In this document: piece after piece, positions 4,247-5,122 of the stretch
How positions within the stretch are numbered: the first letter of the stretch is position 1
Layout of the letters: each line of letters begins with the position of its first letter
Assembly: GCA_958403605.1 (NCBI GenBank)
Contig: CATXYA010000171.1
Location: forward strand, 1-5,122
DNA from: an uncultured Oscillospiraceae bacterium
GTDB taxonomy: Bacteria; Bacillota; Clostridia; Oscillospirales; Ruminococcaceae
DNA: 5,122 bases
Direction: 5' to 3'
Notes under the pieces: model-generated
Databases searched by the model: none
What the model saw: the letters and a program-made list of their open reading frames with translations, nothing else
What the model was told of the DNA's origin: nothing
Position numbers and translations under genes: made by a program

Positions 4247-5122
4247 TTATGGGTAACTCGCTCGTTCGGCTTATAGGCTTCTGCTCTTTCAGTGATTGCT
4301 TTTGACGGAACTTTGCCATTCCCCTCACCAAACTCGACTTTTATGTTGATATGACTGTCTGGCTTTTTGTGGGAAAGAAGTACAACCGTCTCCACATGCT
4401 CTGTGTGGGGAAACAGGTCCACTGGCTGGATGGCTTGGACGCGGTAGGCGGCGGTGAGACGGGCGAGGTCGCGTGCCAGCGTCTCGGGGTTGCAGGAGAT
4501 ATAGACGATGCGGGACGGGGCGGCGTCCAGCAAGGCGCCCAGGAAGGTCTCGCTGCAGCCCGCCCGAGGCGGATCGGTGAACACCACATCCGGCACCAGG
4601 CCGGAGGCGGTGCGGCGCGCCAAGTCCTGCCCCGCGTCCGCGCACACGAAATGCACATTGCCGCACTGGTTTTCCCGCGCGTTGGCCACGGCGTCGCGCA
4701 CCGCGTCCTTGCTCTGTTCCACGCCCAGCACCTTGCCCGCATGCAGCGAGGCCAGCAGAGCGATGGTGCCCGTGCCGCAGTAGGCGTCCAGCACCGTTTC
4801 CTGACCCGTCAAAGCGGCAAAGGCGATGGCGGTCTCGTACAGTTTTTTCGTTTGCAGCGGATTCACCTGAAAAAACGAGCGGGCGGAAATGCGGAAGGTG
4901 AGGCCGCACAAGCGGTCTTCGATATACCCTTTACCGTACAGCACCTTTTCCTGCTCGCCCAGCACCATGCTGGTGCGTTTGCCGTTGATATTCTGCACCA
5001 CGGTGGTGATCTCAGGATGGAGGCGGCACAGCTCCCGCACAAAATTGCGACTGCCGGGGAAGACGGGCGAGGCCGTCACCAGGGCCACCAGCAGCTGTCC
5101 CGTGGCGGATCCCTTGCGGATC
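4228..5122 (-). CDS. rlmD: 23S rRNA (uracil-5-)-methyltransferase, C-terminal part
   Basis: The C-terminal 297 residues of an RlmD/RlmCD-type enzyme; the N-terminal TRAM domain and iron-sulfur cysteines are outside the window. It transfers a methyl group from S-adenosylmethionine to C5 of uracil in 23S rRNA (U1939, and U747 in RlmCD enzymes). Counting from the window edge, visible motifs are the S-F-F-Q-V-N cap (about 82-87), the SAM-binding D-A-Y-C-G-T-G (112-118), F-T-D-P-P-R-A-G (181-188), the catalytic Cys in Y-I-S-C-N-P (C210) and the general-base motif H-V-E (E244). After VVLL comes a 48-residue extension starting SHKKPDSHINIKVEFGEG, which ends early in R-K-W-K-R because of a deletion and frameshift (remnant at 4193-4246). 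The catalytic core is intact. TrmFO/TrmA-like tRNA activity is less likely. Confidence 0.93.
   Translation of the reverse strand, partial: IRKGSATGQLLVALVTASPVFPGSRNFVRELCRLHPEITTVVQNINGKRTSMVLGEQEKVLYGKGYIEDRLCGLTFRISARSFFQVNPLQTKKLYETAIAFAALTGQETVLDAYCGTGTIALLASLHAGKVLGVEQSKDAVRDAVANARENQCGNVHFVCADAGQDLARRTASGLVPDVVFTDPPRAGCSETFLGALLDAAPSRIVYISCNPETLARDLARLTAAYRVQAIQPVDLFPHTEHVETVVLLSHKKPDSHINIKVEFGEGNGKVPSKAITERAEAYKPNERVTHKRKWKR

Noticed and set aside
4508..4783. Plus-strand and alternative-frame open stretches inside rlmD
   Set aside because: These are shadows of the intact methyltransferase motifs on the minus strand.

Overview
The window looks like chromosomal DNA of a fairly GC-rich anaerobic Firmicute of the gut Clostridia type (Oscillospiraceae/Ruminococcaceae-like). 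The evidence is strong AGGAGG-type ribosome binding sites, a consensus sigma-A promoter, a clostridial-style c-di-GMP riboswitch, and an RlmD-type rRNA methyltransferase carrying a C-terminal extension that I recall from gut Clostridia. The genus cannot be named from the sequence alone. Every gene I accept, and the regulatory leader, is on the minus strand, so the window reads biologically from right to left.

Right end (5122 to about 4190): the C-terminal part of a 23S rRNA (uracil-5-)-methyltransferase (RlmD/RlmCD type), with its start outside the window. Its C-terminal extension has a deletion with a frameshift. The last part of the extension is still legible, out of frame, just downstream.

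Middle (about 4190 to 2740): a visibly AT-rich island in GC-rich surroundings. It holds an Mrr-type restriction endonuclease and a small protein of unrecognised family with a HEPN-like R-D-x3-H motif. The gap between them contains a short stretch that reads like the end of another RlmD gene (VETVV followed by a stop within a few codons). Together these suggest an acquired, partly decayed defence island inserted at the 3' end of rlmD.

Left of that (2727 to 504): four tightly spaced GC-rich genes, gaps 12 to 26 nt, probably one operon. They encode an ABM-fold monooxygenase-like protein, a TIGR04076-type cysteine-containing small protein, a zinc-dependent medium-chain alcohol dehydrogenase and a LURP-one-related (YxjI-like) protein. 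The mix suggests small-molecule redox metabolism or detoxification, but no substrate can be read from the sequence.

Left end (about 340 to 1): no accepted gene, but a complete regulatory leader: a near-perfect promoter (TTGACA, 16 nt, TATAAT), a c-di-GMP-I (GEMM-I) riboswitch aptamer, three small linker hairpins and a strong intrinsic terminator, then a run of AT-rich hairpins. The regulated gene lies beyond position 1. Pairing between the aptamer 3' strand and the terminator 5' arm predicts an OFF switch, in which c-di-GMP promotes termination.
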